This document shows positions 25,086 to 33,594 of a stretch of 39,014 nucleotides of DNA, one piece after another. Under the pieces are notes generated by a model. It did no database searches. It was not told the DNA's origin and worked only from the letters and a program-made list of their open reading frames with translations. How positions within the stretch are numbered: position 1 is the stretch's first letter; each line of letters opens with the position of its first letter. The position numbers and the translations under genes were made by a program. The DNA comes from Kibdelosporangium persicum (GTDB lineage Bacteria; Actinomycetota; Actinomycetes; Mycobacteriales; Pseudonocardiaceae): contig NZ_JAAATY010000055.1 in assembly GCF_013280595.1 (NCBI RefSeq), positions 1 to 39,014 of the forward strand, written 5' to 3'.

Positions 25086-27028
25086 CGCGGCACCTCCCAG
25101 CAGCACCGGAAGCCGACGGACGCACTGCGCGCCAAGCCCAGACCTGGCAGGAGCAGCTTGACCGCGTAGCCGGGGTCCTGTCGTCCGCCCTCGACGTACC
25201 AGTCCGAGCCCTCGGCCCGGAAATCACTACCGCCCTTCAGCATCACGAAACGCGTCCGTCCGTCACTGTGCTCGCTCTCCGTCCAGTTCCACACCGCGGG
25301 CTCGCCGCGGCGCAGCCGCCCAATCTCGGCCGCGAGTTGCCATTCGTCCTCGGTGGGCAACCGGCCGCCCCGCCATGCGCAGTACGCGCGGGCGTCGTCA
25401 AGGTCCACAAAGGTCACCGGTTCGTGGCCGGTCCGCTGGTCCCAGTGCATGAGAAAGCGATGCGCCTGCGCAGGCCGGTACCCCGTTGCGTCGAGGAAAG
25501 CCGCGAACTCGGCGTTGGTGACCTCGCTGGCGCCGACCGCCACGGCGGTGGCGAGTTCGCCTGCCCGCTGCAGCGTGCGCGCGTCATGCAACCTCGGCGG
25601 GAGAGGCTTCCACTCGTCGACGTAGGGCGCTCCCTGGTACATCCCGGTTTCCCTTGCCCTGTAGCGCATCGTGAGCACGTAAGGTCCTGAAGGGACGATC
25701 ACGGTGTCTTGATGGGGTTCGCCTACAGTGGGTTCCGGCTTTCGCCGAGTCGCGAGCCGGTGTGGGAAGCGGGCGTCCGGGTCGTGCGGCAGGTCGGGAA
25801 GGCCCCGCAGCCAGTCCGGTTCGGGGGTGCCCGGCGAGATCCGCAGCAACGCGGCGATCCCGCGCGCCGGTACTCCCCCGCCGAGGAGGTTGACGACCGT
25901 TCCCGTGGTCGGCGGTACCAACGGACCGTTGTAGTCCTCCGCACCGCGATTGACGACCGTCCACAGTGTCAAGCCGGCCAACTCCCACCGCGAGGCGTAG
26001 ACCCCGGCGGACTCAGCCTCAGGGGCCAGTTCGGCCAACGGCGTCCACTCGCCGCGCAGCAGCAGGTCAACGGCAGCGCGTTGAACGGTCACCATGCGGC
26101 GAACGGTCGCGGCGTCTCTCGGCGACCAACCGACCCAGACGCCGAAGACGACTTCCCAGACCATGACCCCCACGCCGTTCAGCCAGGCGGAGTGCAGTTC
26201 CTCGGAGTGGTCCCGGTGCCAGCGGCGGACGTGGTGCTGCATGTGCCGCCGCTCGTACCAGTGGGCGCGCAGAACCCCCGGCACCGGCGAGTCGGCGAAG
26301 AACTGGGCCCACGAGCAAGAGTGGTCCTCGACGCGCTCGACCGGCAACTTGGACTCGCCTTCGAGCACGATCCCGGGCCGGGCCGCCTCCAGCCGTTCGA
26401 CGAACTCGGGCTCGGCCTTCTTGAGGGTATCGAGGAAAACGCCGTCCGCACCGAGATCCGCCACGAGCGACGCCAGCTCGGTGAGGTCGTCACCGCCGCG
26501 CCGCGTACCGACGTCCCACGGGTTGTAGTCGACGAACACACGGACGCCCGCGTCGTGCAGGTCGTCGACGAGGTCCCTCAGGCCCGGGACATCCCGGTAG
26601 AAGTCCCACTGGTTGCGGTCGTCGAGCCCGATGACGGGGTAGGCGTGCCACAGCACGACCGCGTCGAGACCTCCGAAGCGCTCGTGTGCGTCGGCGAGGA
26701 AACGCTTGGGGGTGAACTGGTGTTGCTCGAACGAGTAGAGCAGCTCGTCCCACAGCCATACCTGGGCGACGATGTGGCAGCGCGACGCCCAGGCCGCACC
26801 CGGACGGTCGTAGGCCGACCCGGTGTACCCGTGGCGGGATTTCGCGTCCGCACGCCACTGCCGCAGCCGGTCGCGCCACGCGGGCCGGTCGGCCGGATCC
26901 GGCGGTCCGGCGAAGATCTTGGCCTCGTCCAGCGCGACCAGCTGCTCGGCGGTCAGCGGCCCGCTCAGCGGCACCCCGGTGGGCCGGTCGATCGGACGCG
27001 GAACCAGCGGGTCGAACGTGTAGGTCAC
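25082..27028 (-). CDS. TIM-barrel glycosidase-like protein fused to an FGE/SUMF1-like domain
   Basis: A 648-residue cytoplasmic fusion protein without signal peptide. Residues of about 75-330 look like a glycoside-hydrolase TIM barrel (DAVVLWHAYPVIGLDDRNQW, AGVRVFVDYNPWDVGTRRG, LGADGVFLDTLKK, GIVLEGES), with Asp and Glu at strand ends as candidate catalytic residues. Residues of about 490-648 resemble the formylglycine-generating enzyme/SUMF1 fold (ASEVTNAEFAAFLDATGY, ARAYCAWRGGRLPTEDEWQL, WNWTES, VMLKGGSDF, SVGFRC). The copper-binding Cys pair of true FGE is not seen, so this part probably binds rather than catalyses. The ATG overlaps the ribokinase stop by 4 bases. A role in substrate processing is inferred. 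Confidence 0.8.
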   Translation of the reverse strand: MTYTFDPLVPRPIDRPTGVPLSGPLTAEQLVALDEAKIFAGPPDPADRPAWRDRLRQWRADAKSRHGYTGSAYDRPGAAWASRCHIVAQVWLWDELLYSFEQHQFTPKRFLADAHERFGGLDAVVLWHAYPVIGLDDRNQWDFYRDVPGLRDLVDDLHDAGVRVFVDYNPWDVGTRRGGDDLTELASLVADLGADGVFLDTLKKAEPEFVERLEAARPGIVLEGESKLPVERVEDHSCSWAQFFADSPVPGVLRAHWYERRHMQHHVRRWHRDHSEELHSAWLNGVGVMVWEVVFGVWVGWSPRDAATVRRMVTVQRAAVDLLLRGEWTPLAELAPEAESAGVYASRWELAGLTLWTVVNRGAEDYNGPLVPPTTGTVVNLLGGGVPARGIAALLRISPGTPEPDWLRGLPDLPHDPDARFPHRLATRRKPEPTVGEPHQDTVIVPSGPYVLTMRYRARETGMYQGAPYVDEWKPLPPRLHDARTLQRAGELATAVAVGASEVTNAEFAAFLDATGYRPAQAHRFLMHWDQRTGHEPVTFVDLDDARAYCAWRGGRLPTEDEWQLAAEIGRLRRGEPAVWNWTESEHSDGRTRFVMLKGGSDFRAEGSDWYVEGGRQDPGYAVKLLLPGLGLARSASVGFRCCWEVPR

Positions 27029-27948
27029 CGTGCATCCCCTCCCGAATCGAGCGCGGCAAGCGCCGCGACTTCCGCGGCGGTGGGGACGGCGGACTGAGCA
27101 CCGGGCCGGGTGACCGCCAATGCACCGGCCGCGCAGGCGAGCCTCGCCGCCTCGGCGAGTTCGAGCCCGCGCGCCAGTGCTGCGGCGAGCACGCCGCAGA
27201 ACGTGTCACCCGCACCCGTGGTGTCGACGGCATCGACGGAGAAACCCGGGATTCGCAACGGATCGCGCCCCTTCTCGGCAACAACGCAACCCCCACGACC
27301 AAGCGTGATGACGACGGCGGAGACACGCTCCAGCAGCATCGCCGCCAGCTCCGCTGCGGAGCCCGCGGCCTGCGTCAGTTCGACTGCCTCGTGCTCGTTG
27401 ACGATGAGCAGGTCGATCGCGTCCCAGACATCGTCTGGCAGAGCCTGCGCCGGTGCGGCGTTGAGTGCCATGAGGACACCCGGCCCCCGTGCGGCCGAGG
27501 CCCCGCGGACCACGTCGAGCGGGATCTCCAACTGGGCGAGCACGACGTCCGCGGCCGCGATCCGCGCAGTCCGCGCGGTGTCGAGTTCCAGACGGGCGTT
27601 GGCACCGGGAGCGACGACGATGGTGTTCTCCCCATCCGGGGAGACTGTGATCAACGCCGTGCCTGTCGGGGCGTCGGCTCTGCCTGTGAGGTCCGTGCGG
27701 ACGCCCGCGCGTTCCAGCGAGGTGAGGAGGAGATCGGCGGAGTCGTCCGCACCGAGCGCGCCCACGAAAGTCGTCTCCGCGCCGCCTGCGAGCGCGGCGG
27801 CCACGGCCTGGTTGGCGCCCTTGCCGCCGGGGTTGCGGCGCAGGTCGCCGCCGAGAATCGTCTCCCCGCCGCGCGGCGGCCGGGGAACGTCGACTACGAG
27901 GTCGACGTTCGCCGAGCCGACGACCACGACCCGGCCGCGCGTGGTCAC
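27025..27948 (-). CDS. rbsK: Ribokinase, PfkB family
   Basis: A 307-residue sugar kinase with strong ribokinase character: VVGSANVDLVVDVPRPPRGG at the start, RNPGGKGANQAVAAALAGG (PfkB signature 1, residues 39-57) and DTTGAGDTFCGVLAAALARG (signature 2) with catalytic base Asp248. It phosphorylates a ribose-type sugar with ATP, feeding ribose 5-phosphate to the pentose pathway. The GTG start shares GTGA with the stop of the upstream ADP-ribosylglycohydrolase-family gene, and its own stop overlaps the next ATG. This tight coupling ties ribose release to its phosphorylation. A related pentose or deoxyribose substrate is possible. Confidence 0.92.
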   Translation of the reverse strand: MTTRGRVVVVGSANVDLVVDVPRPPRGGETILGGDLRRNPGGKGANQAVAAALAGGAETTFVGALGADDSADLLLTSLERAGVRTDLTGRADAPTGTALITVSPDGENTIVVAPGANARLELDTARTARIAAADVVLAQLEIPLDVVRGASAARGPGVLMALNAAPAQALPDDVWDAIDLLIVNEHEAVELTQAAGSAAELAAMLLERVSAVVITLGRGGCVVAEKGRDPLRIPGFSVDAVDTTGAGDTFCGVLAAALARGLELAEAARLACAAGALAVTRPGAQSAVPTAAEVAALAALDSGGDAR

Positions 27949-29285
27949 GAGTCACCCCGTTTCGACGCGAGCGCGGCGGTGCGCGCCGCGAGATCAACTA
28001 TGCGCTGCTCCCCGCCGGGCAGCGATGTCGTTATCCGGCCGTCGAGCGGTTCGGTCCACTGTGCACCGATTCCGTCGGCTCCGCGCAGCGCACCCACGAC
28101 GCCTCCGACCGTGGCCGCCGCCGAATCGGTGTCCCATCCGGCCGTCACCGCAATGGACACACTCGGTCCGAATTCCCCACCGCCCTTCGCGAGCGCGTAC
28201 GCGATGATCGAAGCGTTGTTGAGCACGTGCACCCAGTGCAGGTCGCCGTATTCCGCGTGGAGGCGATCAAGACCGTCGCGCACACCGCCTTCGGTGGCCT
28301 TCCGTCCGAAGTGGACGGCTTGCGCCAGCCGACTGCCGGGCGGCAGGACCGCCTCGGCCGCGTCGAGGACCTCTTCGACCGTGTCGCAGACCATCGCGGC
28401 CGAAGCAAGCGCCGCGGCCCACATCGCGCCGTACACGCCGTTGCGCGTGTGGCTGAGCCGGGCATCGGTCCAGGCAAGGCGCGCTGCGGCGCGCACGTCA
28501 CCCGGCGAGACCCATCCGAACACGTCGGCGCGGATCAACGCGCCTATCCACTCGCGGAACGGGTTGTGGTGCTTCGCGGTCTCGGGTATGGGACGAGCGT
28601 CGAGCACATTGCGGTACGCGGTGCGTTCCGCGGTGAAGACCCGGCCCGCAGGCAGGTTGTCCAACCACAACTGGGCGACGTCCTCGGTGGTGAAGTCACG
28701 GCCGCGCGTCTCGAGCAGCGTGAGCGCGAGCATCGGGTAGTTGAGGTCGTCGTCCTCCGGCATCCCGTCGATGTTCTCCTCCAGCGAGGTCCCGGCGGAC
28801 CGCCGGTTCCACGGCCAGCGCGCGGCCACCTCGCCGGGAAGGCCGGCCGCGGTGAAGTACCGGTCGAGCGGCCAGCGTCCCGTCGCGTGCAGGATCTCCT
28901 CGATGCCCGCACGCGGAATCTTCTCGACCGGCTTGCCGAGCAGGCACCCGGCCGCGCGGCCGATCCACGCTCCGAGCGTGCGGTCATCGCCGGGTGAGGG
29001 CAGGTCCGGAGCCTGCGGCAGCAGGGCGAGGATGGCTTCCCAGTCGTCGGGCTCCTCGGCGGCGTGCGGTACGGGAAGCGCGTCGAGTTCATCGAGCAGT
29101 TCCCGCGCGAGCGCCCGCAGCGCGGGCGTCGCAGGTGCCGGCCCTGCACCGCTCACCGCGGGTGTCGGGTCGCCGCCAGCCGCCACCCAGCGAGCCCGCA
29201 CGATGGCGATGTCCTTGCCCTCCGCGGCGGACTGGACGAACTCGTGCGCGAGCAGGTCCTCGGGCTGTGCCCACGTGAGCCTCAT
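27945..29285 (-). CDS. ADP-ribosylglycohydrolase family protein, with N-terminal extension
   Basis: A 446-residue member of the ADP-ribosylglycohydrolase (DraG/ARH) fold, an all-helical enzyme with two Mg ions that hydrolyses bonds to the anomeric carbon of ribose. Residues of about 1-98 are an extra N-terminal segment (MRLTWAQPEDLLAHEFVQSA onward). The core has LGAWIGRAAGCLLGKPVEKI at 104-123, the acidic cluster EDDD at 177-180 in MPEDDDLNYPML, and WDTDSAAATVGG near 384-395, all consistent with metal binding. The ATG overlaps the stop of a second family member upstream (ATGA). The true substrate is unknown; a protein ADP-ribose link is unlikely given the sugar-import operon. Confidence 0.9.
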   Translation of the reverse strand: MRLTWAQPEDLLAHEFVQSAAEGKDIAIVRARWVAAGGDPTPAVSGAGPAPATPALRALARELLDELDALPVPHAAEEPDDWEAILALLPQAPDLPSPGDDRTLGAWIGRAAGCLLGKPVEKIPRAGIEEILHATGRWPLDRYFTAAGLPGEVAARWPWNRRSAGTSLEENIDGMPEDDDLNYPMLALTLLETRGRDFTTEDVAQLWLDNLPAGRVFTAERTAYRNVLDARPIPETAKHHNPFREWIGALIRADVFGWVSPGDVRAAARLAWTDARLSHTRNGVYGAMWAAALASAAMVCDTVEEVLDAAEAVLPPGSRLAQAVHFGRKATEGGVRDGLDRLHAEYGDLHWVHVLNNASIIAYALAKGGGEFGPSVSIAVTAGWDTDSAAATVGGVVGALRGADGIGAQWTEPLDGRITTSLPGGEQRIVDLAARTAALASKRGDS

Positions 29286-30454
29286 GCCCCCACCACCGCG
29301 TCGTCGAGCGAGTCGAGGGTGTGCAGCCGCGCGAGCGCCCGTTCGCGGTCGGCCCGCAGGATGTCCGCAGCCGCCGAGGCCATGAGGAGCCCGGTCTCGC
29401 GGATGTCCATCCGGCTCGCCTCGCTGATGGCGTCGAGCCACTCGGCGGGCACGACAGCGGACCCGCCGAGGCCAGCGCAGACCGCTCCCGCCATGGCCGC
29501 GACCGAGTCCGCGTCCCGGCCGTAGTTGACCGCGGCGAGGACCGCACCGCGGTAGTCGCCCCGGTGGCCCAGCACGAGCCCGAGCGCGGCGGGCAGTTCC
29601 TCGATCGACTTCGTCCGCGACGGCCGCCGGGAGTCGAGCGACATCTGCCGGTAGTGCGGCCCGACCGAGTCGAACGGGGCCACTGTGTCCCGGACGAGAC
29701 GGGCCAGAGCCCGCTCCTCCTCGTCCGTTCGCGGCGGCGTGGTCCAGCCGTCGAAGGCGTCGACCACGGCACGGATCGCCGCCGCAGTCCCGTCGTGCGC
29801 CACGTCGAGAGCGGCCGTGACCACGTCGTCGAGCCCAGCGCCGGGCGCGACCGCAGCGGCGACCATCGCCGCGAGGACGCCGGCCGCCTCCCGCCCGTAG
29901 CTGGACTGGTGGGCGCCGGTGAGGTCGATAGCCTCGGCGTAGGCACCGCGCGGGTCGCCGGCGTTGACGATCCCGACCGGTGCGACGTACATCGCCGCTC
30001 CGCAGTTGACGACGTTGCCGACACCGGCCTCGCGTGGATCGACGTGTCCATAGTGGAGCCGGGCGACGATCCACTTCTCCGCGAGGAACACGCGCTGGAG
30101 CAACAGCGCGGTCGACTCCAGTTCGGGGACCCACCGGGGCTCGCCGATCATGAGCGGCACCAGGTCCTCGGCCATGGCGTACGCGTCGAGGTGCGCGCGG
30201 CGTTTCGCGTACACCTCGACCAGCGCACGTGTCATGAGCGTGTCGTCGGTGACGTGCCCGTCGCCCTTGTGATACGGCGCGATGGGCCGGGCGTCCCGCC
30301 AGTTCGGGTACCACGGCCCGACGATGCCGGTCACCCGGCCGCCATGCCGCTCCTCGATCTGCTCGGGTGTCCATCCCTCGGTGGCGCCGCCGAGCGCGTC
30401 CCCCACGGCCGCTCCGGTGATCACAGCCACCGCTCGGTCTTCCAGCCAGGTCAC
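29282..30454 (-). CDS. ADP-ribosylglycohydrolase family protein
   Basis: A 390-residue DraG/ARH-type hydrolase, quite different in sequence from the neighbouring family member. Metal-site motifs are clear: TGAAVGDALGGATEG at 13-27, GHVTDDTLMTRAL with Thr69-Asp70-Asp71, and GRDADSVAAMAGA with Asp314, Asp316 and Ser317. The GTG start (VTWLEDRAVAV) has GGGGAG 8 bases before it. It begins 50 bases after the binding-protein stop and starts the run of six genes linked by 4-base overlaps. Two such hydrolases with a ribokinase recall E. coli yegU-yegV, an ADP-ribosylglycohydrolase-family gene next to a PfkB kinase gene. Confidence 0.92.
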   Translation of the reverse strand: MTWLEDRAVAVITGAAVGDALGGATEGWTPEQIEERHGGRVTGIVGPWYPNWRDARPIAPYHKGDGHVTDDTLMTRALVEVYAKRRAHLDAYAMAEDLVPLMIGEPRWVPELESTALLLQRVFLAEKWIVARLHYGHVDPREAGVGNVVNCGAAMYVAPVGIVNAGDPRGAYAEAIDLTGAHQSSYGREAAGVLAAMVAAAVAPGAGLDDVVTAALDVAHDGTAAAIRAVVDAFDGWTTPPRTDEEERALARLVRDTVAPFDSVGPHYRQMSLDSRRPSRTKSIEELPAALGLVLGHRGDYRGAVLAAVNYGRDADSVAAMAGAVCAGLGGSAVVPAEWLDAISEASRMDIRETGLLMASAAADILRADRERALARLHTLDSLDDAVVGA

Positions 30455-30504
30455 CGGCTCCGCTCCCCTTCCAGTTCCGTGCGGTCCACAGTGGATCGTC
30501 ACTA

Positions 30505-31782
30505 CTACCTCGAGATGGTCTGCCAGCCGTCCTGCAGCGCACGGGCGAGACCGTCGGCGTCGAGTTCCCTGCCGAGGAACCGCTGGAACGCCGGGGTCGC
30601 GACGGTGTCCTTCCACTGCGCGTACTTGTCGACGAACAGGTACGGCGCGGAGGTCAGGTGCTTGCCGGAGGACAGGATGGCGTTCCAGCCGTTCTTCGAC
30701 CCCAGCTTGGCGGTCAGCGCCTCGCGCGCGGAGGTGGTCGGCGGGATCAGCGCGTCGGCCTCGTTGAGTGCGGCCAGGTTCTCCGTGCTGGTGAAGAAGT
30801 CGATGAACTCGGCGGCTTCCTTGACGTGCGCGGAGTCCTTGTTCACCGACAGCGTCTGCGGGTTGGCGGCCTGCGCGGGGCCTGCCGGGCCGGCGAGCGG
30901 GGGCAGCACGACCCAGTCGAAGCCCGCGGGCGCGTCCTTGGCGATGTTGGCGGCCTGGAACGAACCCTGGACGGTCATCGCCACCTGGCCCGCGTAGAAG
31001 GACGCGAGCACCTTGCTGCCGGACTGGGTCAGGGTGACCGGGAGGACCGACTTGTCCTGCTGGGCCATCGCGTCGACCAGCTTGGGCAGCGCCAGCTCAC
31101 CGGTGCCGACCACGGCCTTCGCGTCCCGGCCGGTGCCCTCGAAGTACTTCCCGCCGAAGCCCGGCGCGAGCGCCACGAACGCCGCCGTCGGGCTCGACAG
31201 CCCCCAGCCGAGACCGTAGGCGCCGTCCCTTGTGGTCACCTTGGCGATCTCGCGCAGCTGGTCCCAGGTCATCGTCTCGCCCGACGGAATCGTCACACCC
31301 GCCTTCTGCAGCAGCGCCCGGTTGGCGAAGACCACATAGGACTGCAGCTCGGTCGGGTAGGCGATCACCTGGCCGCCGACGGTCACCGAGTCCATGACGC
31401 CCTTCGGGATGTCCGCGCGCTTCTGCTCGGACACGTACGGGGTCAGGTCGGCCAGGTACCCGTCGGCCGCGAACGGCACGACCCCGGCTGCTTCGTAGTG
31501 GATGATGTCGGGCGCGCTGTTGGCGTTGAACTGGGTGATCAGCTTGTCGTAGACGCCGTCCCAGCCCGCCTGCACGACCTTGACCTGCACGTCGGGGTGG
31601 GACTTGTTCCAGTCGTCGACGATCTTGGTCGTCGCCGCGATGGCCGCAGGCTGGTCGGACAAGGACTGGAACGTGAGGGTCACCGGACCGCCGGCGGAGT
31701 CACCGCTGTCCCCGCCGCAGGCGGTGAGCAGCAGGCTCGAGACGGCCAGGAGCGCGGCGGTCACCACGCGTCGAGACTTCAT
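30505..31782 (-). CDS. Extracellular sugar-binding lipoprotein of CUT1 ABC importer
   Basis: A 425-residue solute-binding lipoprotein. ATG at 31782 has GAAAGG 7 bases upstream. Residues 1-21 form the signal with lipobox LTAC and lipidated Cys22, followed by a Gly/Asp/Ser linker. The binding fold shows DWNKSHPDVQVKVVQAGWDG, NSAPDIIHYEAAGVVPFA, AYPTELQSYVVFANRALL and the C-terminal FQRFLGRELDADGLARALQD. It delivers its ligand to the two permeases encoded just upstream. No sequence feature reveals the ligand; the downstream ribokinase and glycohydrolases suggest a glycoside or riboside. Confidence 0.94.
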   Translation of the reverse strand: MKSRRVVTAALLAVSSLLLTACGGDSGDSAGGPVTLTFQSLSDQPAAIAATTKIVDDWNKSHPDVQVKVVQAGWDGVYDKLITQFNANSAPDIIHYEAAGVVPFAADGYLADLTPYVSEQKRADIPKGVMDSVTVGGQVIAYPTELQSYVVFANRALLQKAGVTIPSGETMTWDQLREIAKVTTRDGAYGLGWGLSSPTAAFVALAPGFGGKYFEGTGRDAKAVVGTGELALPKLVDAMAQQDKSVLPVTLTQSGSKVLASFYAGQVAMTVQGSFQAANIAKDAPAGFDWVVLPPLAGPAGPAQAANPQTLSVNKDSAHVKEAAEFIDFFTSTENLAALNEADALIPPTTSAREALTAKLGSKNGWNAILSSGKHLTSAPYLFVDKYAQWKDTVATPAFQRFLGRELDADGLARALQDGWQTISR

Positions 31783-31813
31783 TGGTCGACCTTTCGTGTT
31801 GGAGGGCACGGTT

Positions 31814-32641
31814 TCAGCCCTTCACCGCGCCGGCCATCAGCCCGCTGGTGAGCCTGCGCCGCAGGAGGGTGAAGAAGACGATGCTGGGGACGGCGGCGAG
31901 CACGGCGCCCGCGGCCAGCGGCCCGAGCGCGACCTTGCCCTCACCGCCGATGAACATCTTGAGTGTGATGGGCAGGGTGTAGTTCTCCGGCGACTGCAGC
32001 AGCACGAGCGCGAAGAAGAACTCGTTCCACGACGACACGAAGCTGAACATCGCCGTCGCGGCGATCCCGGGCGCCAGCAACGGGAACACGATCGTGCGCA
32101 GCACCGTGACCCGGCTCGCGCCGTCCACTGCCCCGGCTTCCTCGAGTTCGACGGGGATCGCGGAGACGTAGCCCTGCAGCATCCACAGGGCGAACGGCAG
32201 CATGTAGGTCACGTGCACGAGCGTGAGCCCGGCCAGGCTGTCGGCCAGCCCGATCGTGCGCAGGATGAGGAACAGCGGCAGGATGACCAGCACGACCGGG
32301 AAGACCTGGCTCACCAGGATCCAGCCGACCCCGGCCGCGCGCACCTTGCCCCGCAGCCGGGCGAGCACGTAGGACGCGGGCAGGGCGATCACGACCACCA
32401 CGGCCGTGGCCACCAGCGCCACGACGAGGCTGTTCCATGCGGAGTGGACGAGCCCCTGCCGGGACAGCGCCTCGACGTAGTTCTCCCAGTGCCACTGCTG
32501 CGGCAGCAGGCTGACGGTCAGGGAGTTGAGCTCCCGTGAGGACTTCACCGAGGCGGAGATCAGCCACAGCAACGGGAACCCGAGGAACAGGATGTACAGC
32601 AGCAGGGCCGCGTACTGGGCAGGACGCGCGAGGGCACGCAT
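31814..32641 (-). CDS. Carbohydrate ABC transporter permease (MalG-like)
   Basis: A 275-residue CUT1 permease with six predicted spans, starting MRALARPAQYAALLLYILFL. The EAA loop EEAGAVDGASRVTVLRTIVF lies near residues 180-199, for contact with the ATPase. It ends LMAGAVKG, like other MalG proteins. The ATG sits 5 bases after the stop of the MalF-like gene, so the two are co-translated. No ATPase gene is present in the operon. Confidence 0.95.
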   Translation of the reverse strand: MRALARPAQYAALLLYILFLGFPLLWLISASVKSSRELNSLTVSLLPQQWHWENYVEALSRQGLVHSAWNSLVVALVATAVVVVIALPASYVLARLRGKVRAAGVGWILVSQVFPVVLVILPLFLILRTIGLADSLAGLTLVHVTYMLPFALWMLQGYVSAIPVELEEAGAVDGASRVTVLRTIVFPLLAPGIAATAMFSFVSSWNEFFFALVLLQSPENYTLPITLKMFIGGEGKVALGPLAAGAVLAAVPSIVFFTLLRRRLTSGLMAGAVKG

Positions 32642-32646
32642 GGTCG

Positions 32647-33594
32647 TCAGCCCCTCCGCTCGGTGCGGTCGTCGCGGAACTGCGACCGCAGGTAGATGGC
32701 CAGGAGGAGCACGATCACGATCACCAGCACGACGCCCATGGCGGCCGCGTAGCCGATGTTGCGGTTCTTGAACGCCTCGAGGTAGGTGAAGAGGATCGGG
32801 ACCATGGTCCGGCCGCCCGGACCGCCTTCGGTCAGCACGTAGACCAGGGAGAACGAGTTGAAGTTCCAGATGAAGTTCAGCGACGTGATCGACGTGACGA
32901 TCGGCCGCAGGCTGGGCCAGGTCACCGCGGTGAACCGGCGCCACGCGCCCGCGCCGTCCATCGACGCCGCCTCATGCAGCTCGGCCGGGATCTGCTGCAA
33001 CCCGGCGAGCAGCGTGACGGTCGTCTGTGGCATCCCGACCCAGACCCCGACGAGGATCACGGCGGGCAGCGCGGTGGCGAAGTCGCCGAGCCAGTTGGTG
33101 TCATCCGGCAGGCCCAGGCTGCCGAGGAACGCGTTGAGCGGCCCGCCGTTGGCGGAGTAGATCATCTGCCACATGATCGCCACGACCACCGGCGGCATCG
33201 CCCACGGCACGAGGGCGAGCACCCGCGTCAGCCCCTGGAGCCGCAGGCCCGAGTTGAGCAGCAGCGCGAGCCCCATCGAGGCGGCGAGTTGCAGCACCGT
33301 CACGCCGACCGTCCAGATCAGACCGATCCGCAGCGAGTCCCAGAAGAACGAGTTGCCCGCCAGCCGCCCGAAGTTGTCGAGGCCGACGAACTCGTAGTCC
33401 GGGTTGCGCACCAGCCGGGCGTCGGTGAACGCCAGAGCCAGCGCGACCACCAGCGGTGCGACGCTGAGCACCAGGATGGGGATCAGCGACGGCATCACCA
33501 GCGCGATCGCCTCGCGCCGCCGGGCGCGCACCAGCGTCCCGCGCCGCCGCTGTGGCGCCGCCTTGGTCTTCTCGGCCAGCGTTGGCGTCGTCAT
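32647..33594 (-). CDS. Carbohydrate ABC transporter permease (MalF-like)
   Basis: A 315-residue CUT1 permease. A basic cytoplasmic tail (AAPQRRRGTLVRARRREAIA) precedes six spans; the EAA loop is HEAASMDGAGAWRRFTAVTW near residues 210-229. Its ATG overlaps the stop of the LacI repressor gene by 4 bases (ATGA), so repressor and transporter are made from the same message. This arrangement gives tight negative feedback: the regulator is produced together with the importer it controls. Confidence 0.95.
   Translation of the reverse strand: MTTPTLAEKTKAAPQRRRGTLVRARRREAIALVMPSLIPILVLSVAPLVVALALAFTDARLVRNPDYEFVGLDNFGRLAGNSFFWDSLRIGLIWTVGVTVLQLAASMGLALLLNSGLRLQGLTRVLALVPWAMPPVVVAIMWQMIYSANGGPLNAFLGSLGLPDDTNWLGDFATALPAVILVGVWVGMPQTTVTLLAGLQQIPAELHEAASMDGAGAWRRFTAVTWPSLRPIVTSITSLNFIWNFNSFSLVYVLTEGGPGGRTMVPILFTYLEAFKNRNIGYAAAMGVVLVIVIVLLLAIYLRSQFRDDRTERRG

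Noticed and set aside
25082-26900. Reading the FGE-like domain as an active sulfatase-modifying enzyme
   Set aside because: The Cys pair needed for copper binding is not visible and no sulfatase gene is in the window.
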